Source: Rhodobiaceae bacterium | GTDB lineage: Bacteria; Pseudomonadota; Alphaproteobacteria; Parvibaculales; Parvibaculaceae | Length of the DNA stretch: 64,000 nt | Reading direction: 5' to 3' | Assembly (NCBI GenBank): GCA_021404525.1 | Contig: JAAWWE010000003.1 | Location: 186,001-250,000, forward strand | Shown: piece by piece, positions 41,851-51,690 of the stretch | Layout: each line of letters begins with the position of its first letter | Numbering within the stretch: the first letter of the stretch is position 1 | Notes under the pieces: generated by a model | The model's database searches: none | Told to the model about the DNA's origin: nothing | Seen by the model: the letters and a program-made list of their open reading frames with translations, nothing else | Position numbers and translations under genes: made by a program

Positions 41851-42266
41851 GCCTACCTCTAGTTCCCCTGCCGACCCGCTAAAGATCGCGGGCGACGAAT
41901 CACAAAACGAGGCCACTGAAATAGGAAACGAGTGTTCGCTCCCCTCAGCGGCTGTGACCCAATATGGGGCAGACAGGTAAAGGCGGGTTTAAAGAGGGGG
42001 AGATTCGTTTGTTTCGCCGCCGATTTTTTCGCCGAACGCTGCCAAAAATGGTTAATCTATGGGCGGGGTGCGTAAAACTGTCACATTTTGGTCCATAGGT
42101 GTTGCGGAGGGGTGACTCTGCGCTCGCAATTAAGGCTAAAACCTGAAACCACCTTGATGGAACCTGCCGATACGTGCGACCAATTGGTTTCATGAATGGC
42201 AGTCCGGTGGGGTCCGGGTCCTCCGTATGTGCGGGGGGTGTGCTTAAAACGACGACGGAGAGTGGG
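41851..42266. other. 416-bp divergent intergenic region, no feature identified
   Basis: Lies between the NtrC-like gene and the OmpA lipoprotein gene. T-rich, with TTCGCCG occurring twice near 42015-42035. I found no convincing sigma70 or sigma54 promoter pair, no terminator and no ORF with a plausible start other than the ompA frame. A strong promoter for ompA must be here given its codon use. Confidence 0.4.
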
Positions 42267-43109
42267 ATGAAAATTCTATCCCGGATGATTGCGGTAGGGG
42301 CGATGTTGGGTTTGGCCGCTTGCGGTACCTGGCATGCTGAGTCCTACCTCAGCGAGGAAATTTCAGGCAGTGATTTTAACGCCTGTCTCGCGCGGGAATA
42401 TCAAGACCGTGCTACTTCAGAAGCATATGTTGATTGCGACTGGATCGATACAGCACGCATCGTAGAAAAAGGCCGCGCTGCAGCTGCCGGTCAGACGGTA
42501 ATGCCGTATGACCCAGCAAATTTTGCAGTTTTGCCTGAAGCTCTTGGCGAATTGCAGGAAGGCCGTGCGCGTCTTCTTGCTGCGCTCGACAATGGTGGTC
42601 GCGAAGGCGACAACGCTTGTCAGTGTGCAAAAGCTCAGCGCTACTATGATGGTTGGGTTGAACAAGCTAGCGACAACGACATGGGCATTGACGGCTCATA
42701 CTTCGGTGGCGTTGGCGGTCCTGTTCAGCCAAACCGTGTTGAAGCAGAAAAAGCAGCTTTCTACGAAGCTCTTGCTGAATGTGAACAAGCTCCAGCTGGT
42801 CCTTGGACCATCTATTTCGGCTACGACAAGTCGAACCTGACAGCTGCAGCTCAGTCTGTTGTTGACGAAATTGCCAACACAGTTGGAAGCCGCTCCGTGA
42901 GCGTTGTCGGTCACACCGATACCTCAGGTAGCTCCGCTTACAACCAGGCACTTGGTCAGCGTCGCGCAAATGCAGTGTCTAGCGCTCTGCAGGCTCGTAA
43001 TGCAGGCGTGTCTAGCGCAACAACATCTGGTGAGAGCAATCTTGCTGTCTCCACAGGTGATGGTGTGCGTGAGCCGCTCAACCGCCGTGCGGTTGTGACG
43101 GTCGACTAA
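42267..43109 (+). CDS. OmpA family lipoprotein
   Basis: 280 residues from the ATG at 42267 (GGAG site upstream); the longer frame to 42174 is unlikely. A lipobox LGLAAC gives a lipidated N-terminus. The N-terminal part has several Cys (DCDW, CQCAKAQ) and the C-terminal OmpA domain has WTIYFGYDKSNLT and GHTDTSGSS with the Asp and Arg (LGQRRANAV) that bind peptidoglycan. Codons in this gene favour GCT, GGT and GAA more than neighbours, which is usual for abundant proteins. Likely a structural envelope tether. Confidence 0.88.
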   Translation: MKILSRMIAVGAMLGLAACGTWHAESYLSEEISGSDFNACLAREYQDRATSEAYVDCDWIDTARIVEKGRAAAAGQTVMPYDPANFAVLPEALGELQEGRARLLAALDNGGREGDNACQCAKAQRYYDGWVEQASDNDMGIDGSYFGGVGGPVQPNRVEAEKAAFYEALAECEQAPAGPWTIYFGYDKSNLTAAAQSVVDEIANTVGSRSVSVVGHTDTSGSSAYNQALGQRRANAVSSALQARNAGVSSATTSGESNLAVSTGDGVREPLNRRAVVTVD

Positions 43110-43130
43110 GCCGACACATATAGACTTTGG

Positions 43131-43167
43131 GAAGGCCCTGGTTTTGCGACCGGGGCCTTTTCTTTTG
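43131..43167 (+). terminator. Rho-independent terminator of the OmpA gene
   Basis: AAGGCCCTGG (from 43132) pairs with CCGGGGCCTT around loop TTTTGCGA (one mismatch), followed by TTCTTTTGG. Confidence 0.8.
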
Positions 43168-43241
43168 GCCAAACGTTTTTTCGATCACTTGCCTCTTTGA
43201 GACTCAGGTTCTCAGGGCCATATTCTTTGTTCTCTAAGACA

Positions 43242-45068
43242 ATGGCAGCGAGTGGTTTTATGGATATGAGTGCATCCCCAGCAGACGAATTGGGTAATTT
43301 GCCGGAGTGGGACCTTTCTGTGTTCTACCGGGGCGTCGACGACCCTCAAATTACGGCCGACATGGCCTCGCTGCGCGGACAGGTGTCGGATTTTGCTGAA
43401 ACCTATCGAGGACAGGTCGCGGCCAAGGCCGCAGATTCAGATGGTGGCGGTCAGCTTGCTGCGGCGATCAGCACTTATGAAGCGCTCGAAGATCGAATGG
43501 GGCGGATCGCATCATATGCGGGATTGGTCTTTGCCTCGTCATCAATGGTTCCTGAGCATGCGCGCTTCTATGGGGATATGCAGACCGCGTTGACGGAACT
43601 GAATTCGGACCTTCTCTTCTTTGGCTTAGAGCTCAATGGGCTCGGCGATGAGGAGATAAGCCGGCTCGCAGCATCGTCTTCGGCTTTTGCCCACTATCTG
43701 CCCTGGGTGAACGATTTACGTCTTCACCGTGAACATGACCTTTCAACGGAATCTGAGCAGCTCATGCAGGACAAGTCTCTGACCGGACGGTCTGCATGGA
43801 CTCGCCTCTTTGATGAGACGATGGCGCGGATGCGGTTTGACTTCGAAGGACACACTGTCTCGCTTGAACAGGTATTGGACAAGCTCTCTGATCCGGACCG
43901 CGCATTGCGGCAGAAAGCTGTCGAAGCATTGACGGCTCGGTTTCAGGCTGACCAACCGCTATTCACCCATATCACCAATACCCTGTCCAAAGATCTTGAG
44001 CTGGAGGGCAAGTGGCGCGGCTATGAGGATGTGGCGGATGCTCGTCATATCGCCAACCGGGTGGAAGCTCCTGTTGTTGACGCCCTAACAGAGTCAGTGA
44101 GGCAGGCTTATCCTCGACTGTCGCATAGATATTATGCGCTGAAGGCAAAGTGGCTGGGTCTGGATCAATTGGAGACTTGGGACCGCAATGCCCCGCTGCC
44201 GGAAGAAAAGACGGATCTCATTCCCTGGGACCGGGCGAAAGACATTGTGCTCTCAGCCTATGGCGATTTTGCGCCAGATCTTGCGGCACATGCGGCTCCC
44301 TTCTTTGAACGTGGGTGGATCAATGCGGCGTCTCGAGAGGGCAAAGCGGGCGGCGCGTTTTCTCACCCAACCGTGCCGTCAGCGAATCCTTTCGTTCTGA
44401 TCAACTATATGGGCCGCACGCGCGATGTGATGACCCTTGCCCATGAGCTGGGGCATGGGGTGCATCAGGTGCTTGCCGCAGACCAGGGCGCCCTGATGGC
44501 AGAAACACCGCTGACGCTTGCAGAGACTGCCTCGGTGTTTGGGGAGATGCTTACCTTCAAACGTTTGCTGTCTGAGACAACGGATGCTGCTTCGCGCAAG
44601 GCTATGCTTGCCTCCAAAGTGGAGGACATGATCAATACCTGTGTGCGCCAGATCGCCTTTTACACATTTGAACGGCGGCTCCATATGGCTCGGCGTGAGG
44701 GCGAGCTCACCTCCGAGGATATCGGCAAGATCTGGATGGAAGTGCAGACCGAAAGTCTTGGCCCGTCTGTGCGTTTGTCCGAGGGGTATGAGACCTTCTG
44801 GTGCTACATTCCCCACTTCATACATTCACCTTTCTATGTCTACGCGTACGCTTTTGGTGATTGTCTGGTGAACTCGCTCTATGCGGTTTATGAATCCTCA
44901 GAATCCGGGTTCCAGGAGCGATATTTCGATATGCTGCGGGCTGGTGGATCTCGACGACACAAAGAATTGTTGGCGCCGTTTGGTCTTGATGCATCAGACC
45001 CTGCCTTCTGGAATAAGGGGCTCGGCGTGATTGAAGGCTTTATTGATGAGTTGGAGACGCTCTCTTGA
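43242..45068 (+). CDS. pepF: M3 family oligoendopeptidase F
   Basis: 608 residues from the ATG at 43242; an ATG 18 bases later is also possible. The zinc-binding motif HELGHGVHQ is in the usual place in the C-terminal third, with the downstream Glu in LAETASVFGEM. M3B enzymes cleave peptides of 5 to 20 residues in the cytoplasm. No signal peptide. It overlaps the next gene by four bases (TTGA), beginning an operon with a UbiB-like kinase, a thioesterase and a hydrolase. Confidence 0.9.
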   Translation: MAASGFMDMSASPADELGNLPEWDLSVFYRGVDDPQITADMASLRGQVSDFAETYRGQVAAKAADSDGGGQLAAAISTYEALEDRMGRIASYAGLVFASSSMVPEHARFYGDMQTALTELNSDLLFFGLELNGLGDEEISRLAASSSAFAHYLPWVNDLRLHREHDLSTESEQLMQDKSLTGRSAWTRLFDETMARMRFDFEGHTVSLEQVLDKLSDPDRALRQKAVEALTARFQADQPLFTHITNTLSKDLELEGKWRGYEDVADARHIANRVEAPVVDALTESVRQAYPRLSHRYYALKAKWLGLDQLETWDRNAPLPEEKTDLIPWDRAKDIVLSAYGDFAPDLAAHAAPFFERGWINAASREGKAGGAFSHPTVPSANPFVLINYMGRTRDVMTLAHELGHGVHQVLAADQGALMAETPLTLAETASVFGEMLTFKRLLSETTDAASRKAMLASKVEDMINTCVRQIAFYTFERRLHMARREGELTSEDIGKIWMEVQTESLGPSVRLSEGYETFWCYIPHFIHSPFYVYAYAFGDCLVNSLYAVYESSESGFQERYFDMLRAGGSRRHKELLAPFGLDASDPAFWNKGLGVIEGFIDELETLS

Positions 45069-46432
45069 GCAAACGTGATGCTGAAGAAAACCGCTTAAGT
45101 GCTCGGGTCGCCCGCTATGCGAAAGTCGGCGTCAATGTGGGCGGCGTTGCAGCCAAGGTGGCTGGTCAACGCCTTATGGGCGGAGATGGTGTATCTGACA
45201 AGAATGCGCAGGATCTAAAGGCGGCACTTGGTGGCCTGAAAGGTCCCATCATGAAGGTCGCTCAGATGATGGCGACGATCCCGGAGGCTTTACCAAAGGA
45301 ATATGCTGCCGAGCTTTCCCAGCTTCAATCCATGGCACCGGCGATGGGATGGCCATTTGTGAAGCGGAGGATGGCTGCGGAACTGGGGCCCGGATGGAAA
45401 AAGAAGTTCGCGACCTTTGAGCGTGAAGCGGCGGCGGCTGCCTCACTTGGGCAAGTGCACAGAGCTGAGACGCCTGACGGTCAGGCGGTTGCCTGCAAGT
45501 TGCAATATCCCGACATGCAGTCAGCGGTAGAAGCCGATCTTAGTCAGTTGGCCCTGATTTTTTCCATTCATCGGCGGATGGATACGTCTATCGATACGAG
45601 TGAGATGGCCGATGAGATTGGTCTGAGGCTTCGGGAAGAGCTGGATTATGAGCGCGAGGCGGCGCATATGCGCCTTTATGCTGATATCTTCCAAGAAGAG
45701 CCTCGCATTCAGGTTCCTGGCGTTCATAACGATCTATCGACGGAGCGGTTGCTCACGATGGACTGGCTGGACGGCAAGCCGCTTCTCGATTTCACCGAGC
45801 ATTCGCTGGAGGAACGCAATGCGATTGCCGAAGCGATGTTCACGGCCTGGTGGTATCCCTTCAGTCACTATGGGGTGATCCATGGGGATCCGCATCTTGG
45901 CAATTACAGTGTTCGTCCGGACTTTGGGATCAATCTTCTCGACTATGGTTGTATTCGGGTTTTCCCGCCGACTTTCGTGCAGGGCGTGATTGAACTTTAC
46001 CGGTCGCTCGAAGCAGATGATCGGGACCGGTCCGTTGCGGCCTATGAAACCTGGGGTTTCCGCAACCTGTCGAATGAGTTGATTGATATCCTGAATCTAT
46101 GGGCTGGCTTTATCTATGGGCCGCTGCTTGATGACCGTGTTCGCTCCATTGCGGATGGGATATCGCCGGGAGACTATGGACGCAAGCAGGCGAGCTCGGT
46201 CCATGCGGCTCTTAAAGAGCATGGACCGGTGACACCGCCTCGCGAATTCGTCTTTATGGACCGGGCAGCGATTGGCCTTGGCGGTGTGTTCCTGCATCTC
46301 GGCGCGGAGCTCAATTTCTATAAGCTCTTCAATGAGACCATTGCAGATTTTGAGTTTGCGGAGCTAGAGCAACGCCAGGCTGCTGCGCTTGAAAAGGCTG
46401 GCGTGCCGACCCCCGATTTTTCAGCTTCCTAA
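45065..46432 (+). CDS. ABC1/UbiB-family atypical kinase
   Basis: 455 residues. The TTG at 45065 overlaps the upstream stop. Family features: the KxGQ-like motif (KGPIMKVAQMMATIP), the A-rich loop AAAASLGQVHRAE, the catalytic HGDPHLGN and the DYGCIR metal-binding segment. UbiB/COQ8 proteins are ATPases that support ubiquinone biosynthesis. No ubiE or ubiJ is adjacent here, so a role in quinone or other lipid metabolism cannot be told from context; it is probably the ADCK-type variant found in many alphaproteobacteria. Confidence 0.88.
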   Translation: MSKRDAEENRLSARVARYAKVGVNVGGVAAKVAGQRLMGGDGVSDKNAQDLKAALGGLKGPIMKVAQMMATIPEALPKEYAAELSQLQSMAPAMGWPFVKRRMAAELGPGWKKKFATFEREAAAAASLGQVHRAETPDGQAVACKLQYPDMQSAVEADLSQLALIFSIHRRMDTSIDTSEMADEIGLRLREELDYEREAAHMRLYADIFQEEPRIQVPGVHNDLSTERLLTMDWLDGKPLLDFTEHSLEERNAIAEAMFTAWWYPFSHYGVIHGDPHLGNYSVRPDFGINLLDYGCIRVFPPTFVQGVIELYRSLEADDRDRSVAAYETWGFRNLSNELIDILNLWAGFIYGPLLDDRVRSIADGISPGDYGRKQASSVHAALKEHGPVTPPREFVFMDRAAIGLGGVFLHLGAELNFYKLFNETIADFEFAELEQRQAAALEKAGVPTPDFSAS

Positions 46433-46447
46433 CGCACACGGTATTTC

Positions 46448-46885
46448 ATGACTGACGATCTTTTAGAAGAAACGCTTCTGCCTGTCCCGGATGGCTATGA
46501 GCAGATGAATTGGTCACGGGGATTTGGCCGTCAGATCGGCCCTCTTTATGAACGCCGGGGCGAGGGACAGGCCTATACACGGGCTTTCCGTGTTGAAGAA
46601 CATCACACGAATGGCATGGGCAATTGTCATGGCGGCATGTTGATGGCTTTTGCTGATACCGCTTTTGGGCATGCGGTCACCGTTGCGCATCACCGCTACT
46701 GGGTGACAGTGCGTTTGTTGACAGACTTTGTCTCGGCAGCCCATCTTGGCGACTGGGTTGAAGGCTCGGCGGAGATTACCGGCGAAGAAGACGGCTTCAT
46801 TACAGTATCGGGCAAGATCTGGGTTGGGGAGCGCACGGTCATGACCGGCAGTGGCGTTTTCAAAGCGCTAGGAGAACGTCCATGA
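46448..46885 (+). CDS. PaaI family hotdog thioesterase
   Basis: 145 residues with hotdog-fold motif [22 protein letters not shown], where the Gly-rich turn and Asp match PaaI-type acyl-CoA thioesterases. It lies 16 bases after the UbiB-like gene and overlaps the following hydrolase by four bases (ATGA), so they are translated together. It probably releases free acid from a small or aryl-CoA thioester. Confidence 0.85.
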   Translation: MTDDLLEETLLPVPDGYEQMNWSRGFGRQIGPLYERRGEGQAYTRAFRVEEHHTNGMGNCHGGMLMAFADTAFGHAVTVAHHRYWVTVRLLTDFVSAAHLGDWVEGSAEITGEEDGFITVSGKIWVGERTVMTGSGVFKALGERP

Positions 46886-47880
46886 GTGATGACGCGAAGG
46901 GCAAAGCCAGAGACGGCTTGGTTGTCGATCAGCCAGTCGAAAAAAAGGCGTTTGATCTGGCGCCAGGTGACAGTGTTGGCCCTGACGTTATTCAGCCGCC
47001 CTCCTGGTTCACGCGGGCGCTGGATGCGGAGCCGACAAGCCACACGGTTGATGTGGGTGGGTGTCCCATTCACTATCTGCACTGGGGCGACCGCTCCAAA
47101 CCTGGTCTCCTGCTGGTTCATGGGAATGGGGCGCATGCCCGCTGGTGGTCCTTCATTGCGCCGTTTCTCGCTCGGGAATACTCGGTCGTGGCCATGGACA
47201 TGTCGGGTATGGGCGACAGCGGCTTCCGGGACGTTTACACGGTGGAGATGTTCGCCGAGGAACAGATGGCGGTCTGCGAGGCGGCGGGATTTTTCGAGAA
47301 TTCTGAACCTCCAATCATTGTTGCCCATTCTTTTGGTGGTTTTATCGCCATCCTGACAGGGGCTCTTTATGGAGACCGACTGGCGGGAACGGTCATTGTC
47401 GATAGTCCGGTGAACCCGCCGGACCGCCCCGGTGGTCCACCGGACCGCAAAGTCCGCCCTCACCGGGTCTATAAAACGCTGGATGAGGCGGTGTCCCGGT
47501 TCCGTTTGGCGCCGCCGCAGCCCTGCGAGAACCTCTATGCGACCGATTATATTGCCCGGACCTCGCTCAAACGGGTTGAGGGCGGCTGGACGTGGAAATT
47601 TGACCCAAAAATCTGGCAAAGGTTCGAGATCGGGGACACGGCTGGGCGCCTCAAGGCCACAAAATGTCGAATCGCGCTCATGAGGGGCGAATATTCGGTC
47701 CTGATGCCGGTCGAAATAGGTGAATATATGTTTGATTTGCTGGGGCGAGCGGCGCCTGTGATCGAAATTCCTCAGGCCCGCCATCACGTTATGCTGGACC
47801 AACCGCTGGCCTTTGTGGCGGCGATCCGCGCGCTTTTGGCGGATTGGGAGCATTCTGACCCCACTCACAGGGTTGGCTGA
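46882..47880 (+). CDS. Alpha/beta hydrolase (paralogue of 25709-26725)
   Basis: 332 residues. [20 protein letters not shown], nucleophile elbow [10 protein letters not shown] and final [14 protein letters not shown] match the other HGNGAHARW hydrolase in this window. It is coupled to the thioesterase (ATGA) and ends the M3 peptidase operon. Likely an esterase or epoxide-type hydrolase. A compact terminator follows at 47965. Confidence 0.85.
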   Translation: MSDDAKGKARDGLVVDQPVEKKAFDLAPGDSVGPDVIQPPSWFTRALDAEPTSHTVDVGGCPIHYLHWGDRSKPGLLLVHGNGAHARWWSFIAPFLAREYSVVAMDMSGMGDSGFRDVYTVEMFAEEQMAVCEAAGFFENSEPPIIVAHSFGGFIAILTGALYGDRLAGTVIVDSPVNPPDRPGGPPDRKVRPHRVYKTLDEAVSRFRLAPPQPCENLYATDYIARTSLKRVEGGWTWKFDPKIWQRFEIGDTAGRLKATKCRIALMRGEYSVLMPVEIGEYMFDLLGRAAPVIEIPQARHHVMLDQPLAFVAAIRALLADWEHSDPTHRVG

Positions 47881-47936
47881 TCGCCTATGCTCTCCTGTCT
47901 GATCATTTTCGACTAGAATTAGTGCATCTGCGAAGG

Positions 47937-47964
47937 TTGCCGGAGGGGCCGCTTTTGCTATAGT
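47937..47964 (+). promoter_or_regulatory. Candidate sigma70 promoter for coxIV-pnt
   Basis: TTGCCG (47937-47942) and TATAGT (47959-47964) with a 16-base spacer, about 38 bases before the coxIV start codon. Confidence 0.55.
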
Positions 47965-47986
47965 CCGCGCAAATACGCGGTTTTTT
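47965..47986 (+). terminator. Small terminator overlapping the coxIV promoter start
   Basis: CCGCG (47965-47969) and CGCGG (47976-47980) around loop CAAATA, followed by six T residues. Transcripts from the promoter above would begin inside it, so it would act on read-through from the upstream hydrolase. Confidence 0.5.
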
Positions 47987-48001
47987 GAAAGGCAGAGGGC
48001 A

Positions 48002-48151
48002 ATGAGCGAAGGAAAATCCGACAGCGTTTGGAGTGACACCATGGACGCGGCAGAGCATGAGCGTACGTTTGATGGGTTTGTCGCTTTCACAAAGTACGGC
48101 ACCATCGGGTGTACCGTTCTTTTGATCCTGATGGCTGTGTTTCTCCTCTAG
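48002..48151 (+). CDS. aa3-type cytochrome c oxidase subunit IV
   Basis: 49 residues. A short N-terminal region (MSEGKSDSVWSDTMDAAEHE) precedes one TM helix (GTIGCTVLLILMAVFLL). This matches the bacterial aa3-oxidase subunit IV family, which packs on the oxidase core. The gene pair coxIV-pntAA is common in alphaproteobacteria. Confidence 0.85.
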   Translation: MSEGKSDSVWSDTMDAAEHERTFDGFVAFTKYGTIGCTVLLILMAVFLL

Positions 48152-48316
48152 TCAGGTCTCTTTTTCGTGAGGTCGGTTGCGGATTTCCGCGCGGCGCCTC
48201 ATGTGGTTCAAGCATTCGTAGTGTGCAATCGGCGTGGGACGTGGGTTTGTCGACGTTCCACAAACAGACAACGACGTCATCAAGAACGTCCGTGGTGAAA
48301 GGGTGGCGATTAATCC

Positions 48317-49453
48317 ATGAAGCTCGCAATTCCCAAGGAAAGAATGGCAGGGGAACCGCGTGTTGCGGCGTCTGCTGAAACGGTGAAGAAACTCACTGGA
48401 CTTGGTTTTGACGTGGTCGTTGAAACTGGTGCAGGGGCAGGGTCTCACATCGCTGATGAAGAATTTAAAGAAGCTGGTGCCAGTATTGCTGGATCATCTG
48501 CAGACGCCATCAAAGACGCAGATGCGGTCTTTGCCGTGCGTGGTCTAGATGATGAGCAATTGGGCGCTATGAAAAAGGGCGCACTGCTTGCCGCGATCCT
48601 GAACCCTTATGGGGACAAGGAACGTGTTCAGAAGTATGCGGATGCAGGCATTGTGGCGATTGCCATGGAATTCATGCCACGTATCACCCGAGCGCAGTCG
48701 ATGGATGTTCTGTCCTCGCAGTCGAACCTCGCTGGTTATAAAGCGGTGCTTGAAGGCGCAAACGCATTCTCCCGCGCCATGCCAATGATGATGACGGCGG
48801 CGGGGACAGTTGCTCCGGCCCGCGTCTTTGTGTTCGGGGCGGGTGTTGCTGGTCTTCAGGCCATTGCAACCGCCAAGCGCCTTGGCGCTATCGTCAGTGC
48901 AACCGATGTGCGGCGCGCTGCTGGTGAGCAGATTGAAAGCCTAGGCGGCACCTTCATCATGGTCGAAAGCGACGAAGAAGATGGGGAAACGGCTGCCGGT
49001 TATGCAAAAGAGATGAGCGAAGATTACAAGCGCCGCCAAGCGGAGCTTGTGGCTGAGCACATTAAGAAGCAGGACATTGTCATCACGACAGCGCTCATTC
49101 CTGGGCGTGCTGCGCCGGTGCTTGTGACAGAAGACATGGTCAAAAGCATGAAGCCTGGCTCAATCATCATTGACCTCGCGGTTGAGCAGGGCGGGAACTG
49201 TCCTCTCTCCAAACCGGGCGAGACGGTTGAAGCGCATGGCGTCTCCATCATTGGCATGACGAATATGGCTGGTCGTTTGCCAGTTGATGCGTCGTCGCTT
49301 TATGCCAAGAACCTACTCAATTTCATTACGCCCCAGATCGATCAGGAAGCAAAAAGCCTGAATCTTGATTGGGAAGACGAAACTGTTACCGGCACGGCCC
49401 TGACGCGCGATGGTGCGATCATCCATCCGGCCCTAACTGGGGAGACTGCATAA
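48317..49453 (+). CDS. pntAA: NAD(P) transhydrogenase subunit alpha, domain I
   Basis: 378 residues: the NAD(H)-binding domain I alone, as in Rhodospirillum-type three-subunit enzymes. Conserved features are the opening [38 protein letters not shown] and the mobile-loop region; it ends in [17 protein letters not shown]. It is soluble and peripheral to the inner membrane. The following gene starts on its stop codon (TAATG). Role: proton-motive-force-driven transfer of hydride from NADH to NADP+. Confidence 0.95.
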   Translation: MKLAIPKERMAGEPRVAASAETVKKLTGLGFDVVVETGAGAGSHIADEEFKEAGASIAGSSADAIKDADAVFAVRGLDDEQLGAMKKGALLAAILNPYGDKERVQKYADAGIVAIAMEFMPRITRAQSMDVLSSQSNLAGYKAVLEGANAFSRAMPMMMTAAGTVAPARVFVFGAGVAGLQAIATAKRLGAIVSATDVRRAAGEQIESLGGTFIMVESDEEDGETAAGYAKEMSEDYKRRQAELVAEHIKKQDIVITTALIPGRAAPVLVTEDMVKSMKPGSIIIDLAVEQGGNCPLSKPGETVEAHGVSIIGMTNMAGRLPVDASSLYAKNLLNFITPQIDQEAKSLNLDWEDETVTGTALTRDGAIIHPALTGETA

Positions 49454-49758
49454 TGGGTGAGATTGCTCCATTCATCTTTCTGTTCTCGATTTTCGTGATG
49501 GCCATTTTTGTTGGTTATTACGTGGTCTGGTCAGTGACGCCGGCGCTTCACACGCCTTTGATGGCTGTGACGAACGCTGTGTCCTCCGTGATCATCGTGG
49601 GTGCTGTTACCGCTGTGGGTGTGGAAGCGCTCAGCGATGGCGCAACGGTTTCCAAGTGGCTCGGCTTCGGTGCGGTGGTGTTGGCTTCGGTCAATATTTT
49701 TGGCGGGTTCCTCGTCACGCAGCGGATGCTAGCGATGTACAAGAAAAAAGAAAAATAA
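49453..49758 (+). CDS. pntAB: NAD(P) transhydrogenase subunit alpha-2, membrane domain
   Basis: 101 residues from the ATG at 49453, coupled to pntAA; an earlier in-frame start would lie within pntAA. About three TM helices: [18 protein letters not shown], then two after [15 protein letters not shown], which is the conserved domain II segment. It supplies part of the proton channel together with PntB. Confidence 0.93.
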   Translation: MGEIAPFIFLFSIFVMAIFVGYYVVWSVTPALHTPLMAVTNAVSSVIIVGAVTAVGVEALSDGATVSKWLGFGAVVLASVNIFGGFLVTQRMLAMYKKKEK

Positions 49759-49770
49759 GGAGGCGACATC

Positions 49771-51177
49771 ATGTCTGCGAACGTAATCGCACTGCTCTAT
49801 CTCGCCTCTGGCGTACTCTTCATTATGGCTCTTCGGGGTCTGTCCTCACCTGAAACGTCCCGTCAGGGGAACGTCTATGGCATGGTCGGTATGGCCATTG
49901 CTGTTGGCACCACGCTGACGCTGCTGCAATCAACCACCAGTCTAACCTGGGGCATGATCGCGGGCGGCATTGTGCTGGGTGGTGGTATTGGCGCGATCAT
50001 TGCCAATCGCATCGCCATGACGGACATGCCGCAGCTTGTGGCGGCGTTTCACTCCCTTGTTGGGCTGGCGGCTGTGCTGGTTGCCTGGGCGGCCTTTATG
50101 GCGCCTGAAGCCTTCGACATTGGCGTGGTGGGCAATATCAAAACAGCCAGCCTGATCGAAATGTCGATAGGGGTGGCGATTGGTGCCATCACCTTCTCGG
50201 GCTCGGTCATCGCGTTTGCGAAGCTCAATGGCAATATGTCCGGTGCGCCGATCATGCTGCCAGCGCGTCATCTGATCAATGGATTGCTTGCTGCGGCGAT
50301 CGTTGGTGGTATCGCCTATATCTGTATTGATCCAGCGAACCAGACGGTTGAGATGTTCCTGATTGTGACGCTCTTGTCGTTCATCATCGGCTTCCTGATC
50401 ATCATCCCCATTGGCGGTGCTGATATGCCGGTGGTTGTGTCCATGTTGAACTCCTATTCCGGATGGGCAGCTGCAGGCATCGGGTTCACGCTGGGCAATA
50501 TGGCGCTCATCATTACTGGGGCGCTTGTTGGTTCGTCCGGGGCGATCCTCTCTTACATCATGTGTAAGGGCATGAACCGCTCCTTCTTCAGTGTGATCCT
50601 TGGCGGCTTTGGCGGTGAAGAAGCTGCCGCCGGCGGTGGGCATGTGGAGACCCGCCCTGTGAAGCAAGGTTCTGCGGACGACGCGGCCTTCATCATGAAG
50701 AACGCTGCTTCTGTGATCATCGTGCCGGGTTACGGCATGGCGGTGGCACAGGCACAGCACGCGCTTCGTGAAATGGCTGATGAGCTTAAAAAGGAAGGCG
50801 TCAAAGTGTCCTACGCCATCCACCCTGTTGCGGGGCGTATGCCTGGTCATATGAACGTGCTTCTTGCTGAAGCGAACGTTCCTTATGACGAAGTGTTTGA
50901 GCTGGAAGATATTAACAGCCAATTCAGCCAGGCTGATGTTGCCTTCGTTATTGGTGCAAATGACGTGACCAACCCGTCTGCGAAGACGGACACAGCGAGC
51001 CCGATTTACGGCATGCCGGTTCTCGACGTTGAGAATGCGGCGACGGTTCTCTTCATCAAGCGTGGTATGGCAGCAGGTTATGCCGGTGTTGAGAATGAGC
51101 TCTTCTTCCGTGACAACACGATGATGTTGTTCTCGGATGCGAAGAAGATGGTTGAGGAAATCGTGAAGGCCCTCTAA
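49771..51177 (+). CDS. pntB: NAD(P) transhydrogenase subunit beta
   Basis: 468 residues: a domain II membrane part (about eight or nine TMs, with the conserved QLVAAFHSLVGLAAV and INGLLAAAIVGG), then the NADP(H)-binding domain III with the motifs PGYGMAVAQAQHALREMAD and HPVAGRMPGHMNVLLAEA. A GGAGG ribosome site precedes the ATG. A GAAA-loop terminator closes the operon. Confidence 0.96.
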   Translation: MSANVIALLYLASGVLFIMALRGLSSPETSRQGNVYGMVGMAIAVGTTLTLLQSTTSLTWGMIAGGIVLGGGIGAIIANRIAMTDMPQLVAAFHSLVGLAAVLVAWAAFMAPEAFDIGVVGNIKTASLIEMSIGVAIGAITFSGSVIAFAKLNGNMSGAPIMLPARHLINGLLAAAIVGGIAYICIDPANQTVEMFLIVTLLSFIIGFLIIIPIGGADMPVVVSMLNSYSGWAAAGIGFTLGNMALIITGALVGSSGAILSYIMCKGMNRSFFSVILGGFGGEEAAAGGGHVETRPVKQGSADDAAFIMKNAASVIIVPGYGMAVAQAQHALREMADELKKEGVKVSYAIHPVAGRMPGHMNVLLAEANVPYDEVFELEDINSQFSQADVAFVIGANDVTNPSAKTDTASPIYGMPVLDVENAATVLFIKRGMAAGYAGVENELFFRDNTMMLFSDAKKMVEEIVKAL

Positions 51178-51217
51178 GGGGCGCTTTGACGCATCTCTCA
51201 TCTCGTGCGAGTTTTGA

Positions 51218-51246
51218 AAGGGCGGTGGAAACACCGCCCTTTTTTA
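51218..51246 (+). terminator. Rho-independent terminator of the pnt operon
   Basis: AAGGGCGGTG (51218-51227), GAAA tetraloop, CACCGCCCTT (51232-51241), then T residues. A textbook structure. Confidence 0.92.
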
Positions 51247-51339
51247 TGGGCGCTGGTGGTCACGGGGGCGCCCTGTTATTGCATTTCAGCTTGAGGCCGC
51301 CCATTTATCGGGGGTGGCTTCCGGGGAAGGGCGTTAGGC

Positions 51340-51690
51340 ATGGATATTTATCACGGGTGGTGTGACCTGAAAGATGGCGTCAGTGATATGGACTTCGCTG
51401 AAGCCTTCACGACCTATATGGAAAAGCTCAAGTCGGACGGATTTATCGAAGGTTACCGGCTGACAAGACGAAAGCTGGGTCTAGGTGGTGAGGGGCTTGG
51501 TGAATTTCATTTCATGATTGAAGTGGAAGGATTGGCGCAGTTGGATGAAGCCTTCGGGCTGGTCGCTTCGCGGGCGGCACCCATTGAAGGTCCGCATTTT
51601 GCGGTCAATTCTCTGATTAAGAATGTTCGCTTTGCGCTCTATCGCGATTTTCCGGATACGGGTCGCGTGCAGGGCGAAGAGCTCTTCTGA
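51340..51690 (+). CDS. DUF6614-like small protein
   Basis: 116 residues, no signal peptide or TM. The segment MDIYHGWCDLKDGVSDMDF, the central GEFHFMIEVEGLAQLDEAFG and NSLIKNVRFALYRDFPD recall DUF6614, a dimeric alpha/beta-barrel-like fold, but I am not certain of the number. It overlaps the following GNAT gene by one base (TGATG). Function unknown. Confidence 0.7.
   Translation: MDIYHGWCDLKDGVSDMDFAEAFTTYMEKLKSDGFIEGYRLTRRKLGLGGEGLGEFHFMIEVEGLAQLDEAFGLVASRAAPIEGPHFAVNSLIKNVRFALYRDFPDTGRVQGEELF

Noticed and set aside
46696-48105. 469-residue minus-strand open frame opposite the thioesterase/hydrolase genes
   Set aside because: It is antisense to two genes with clear motifs, has no family resemblance, and spans a promoter and terminator; it looks like a by-product of GC-rich codon use.
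49942-51234. 430-residue minus-strand open frame opposite pntB
   Set aside because: His/Arg-rich composition with no recognisable domain, wholly antisense to pntB, and running into the pnt terminator.
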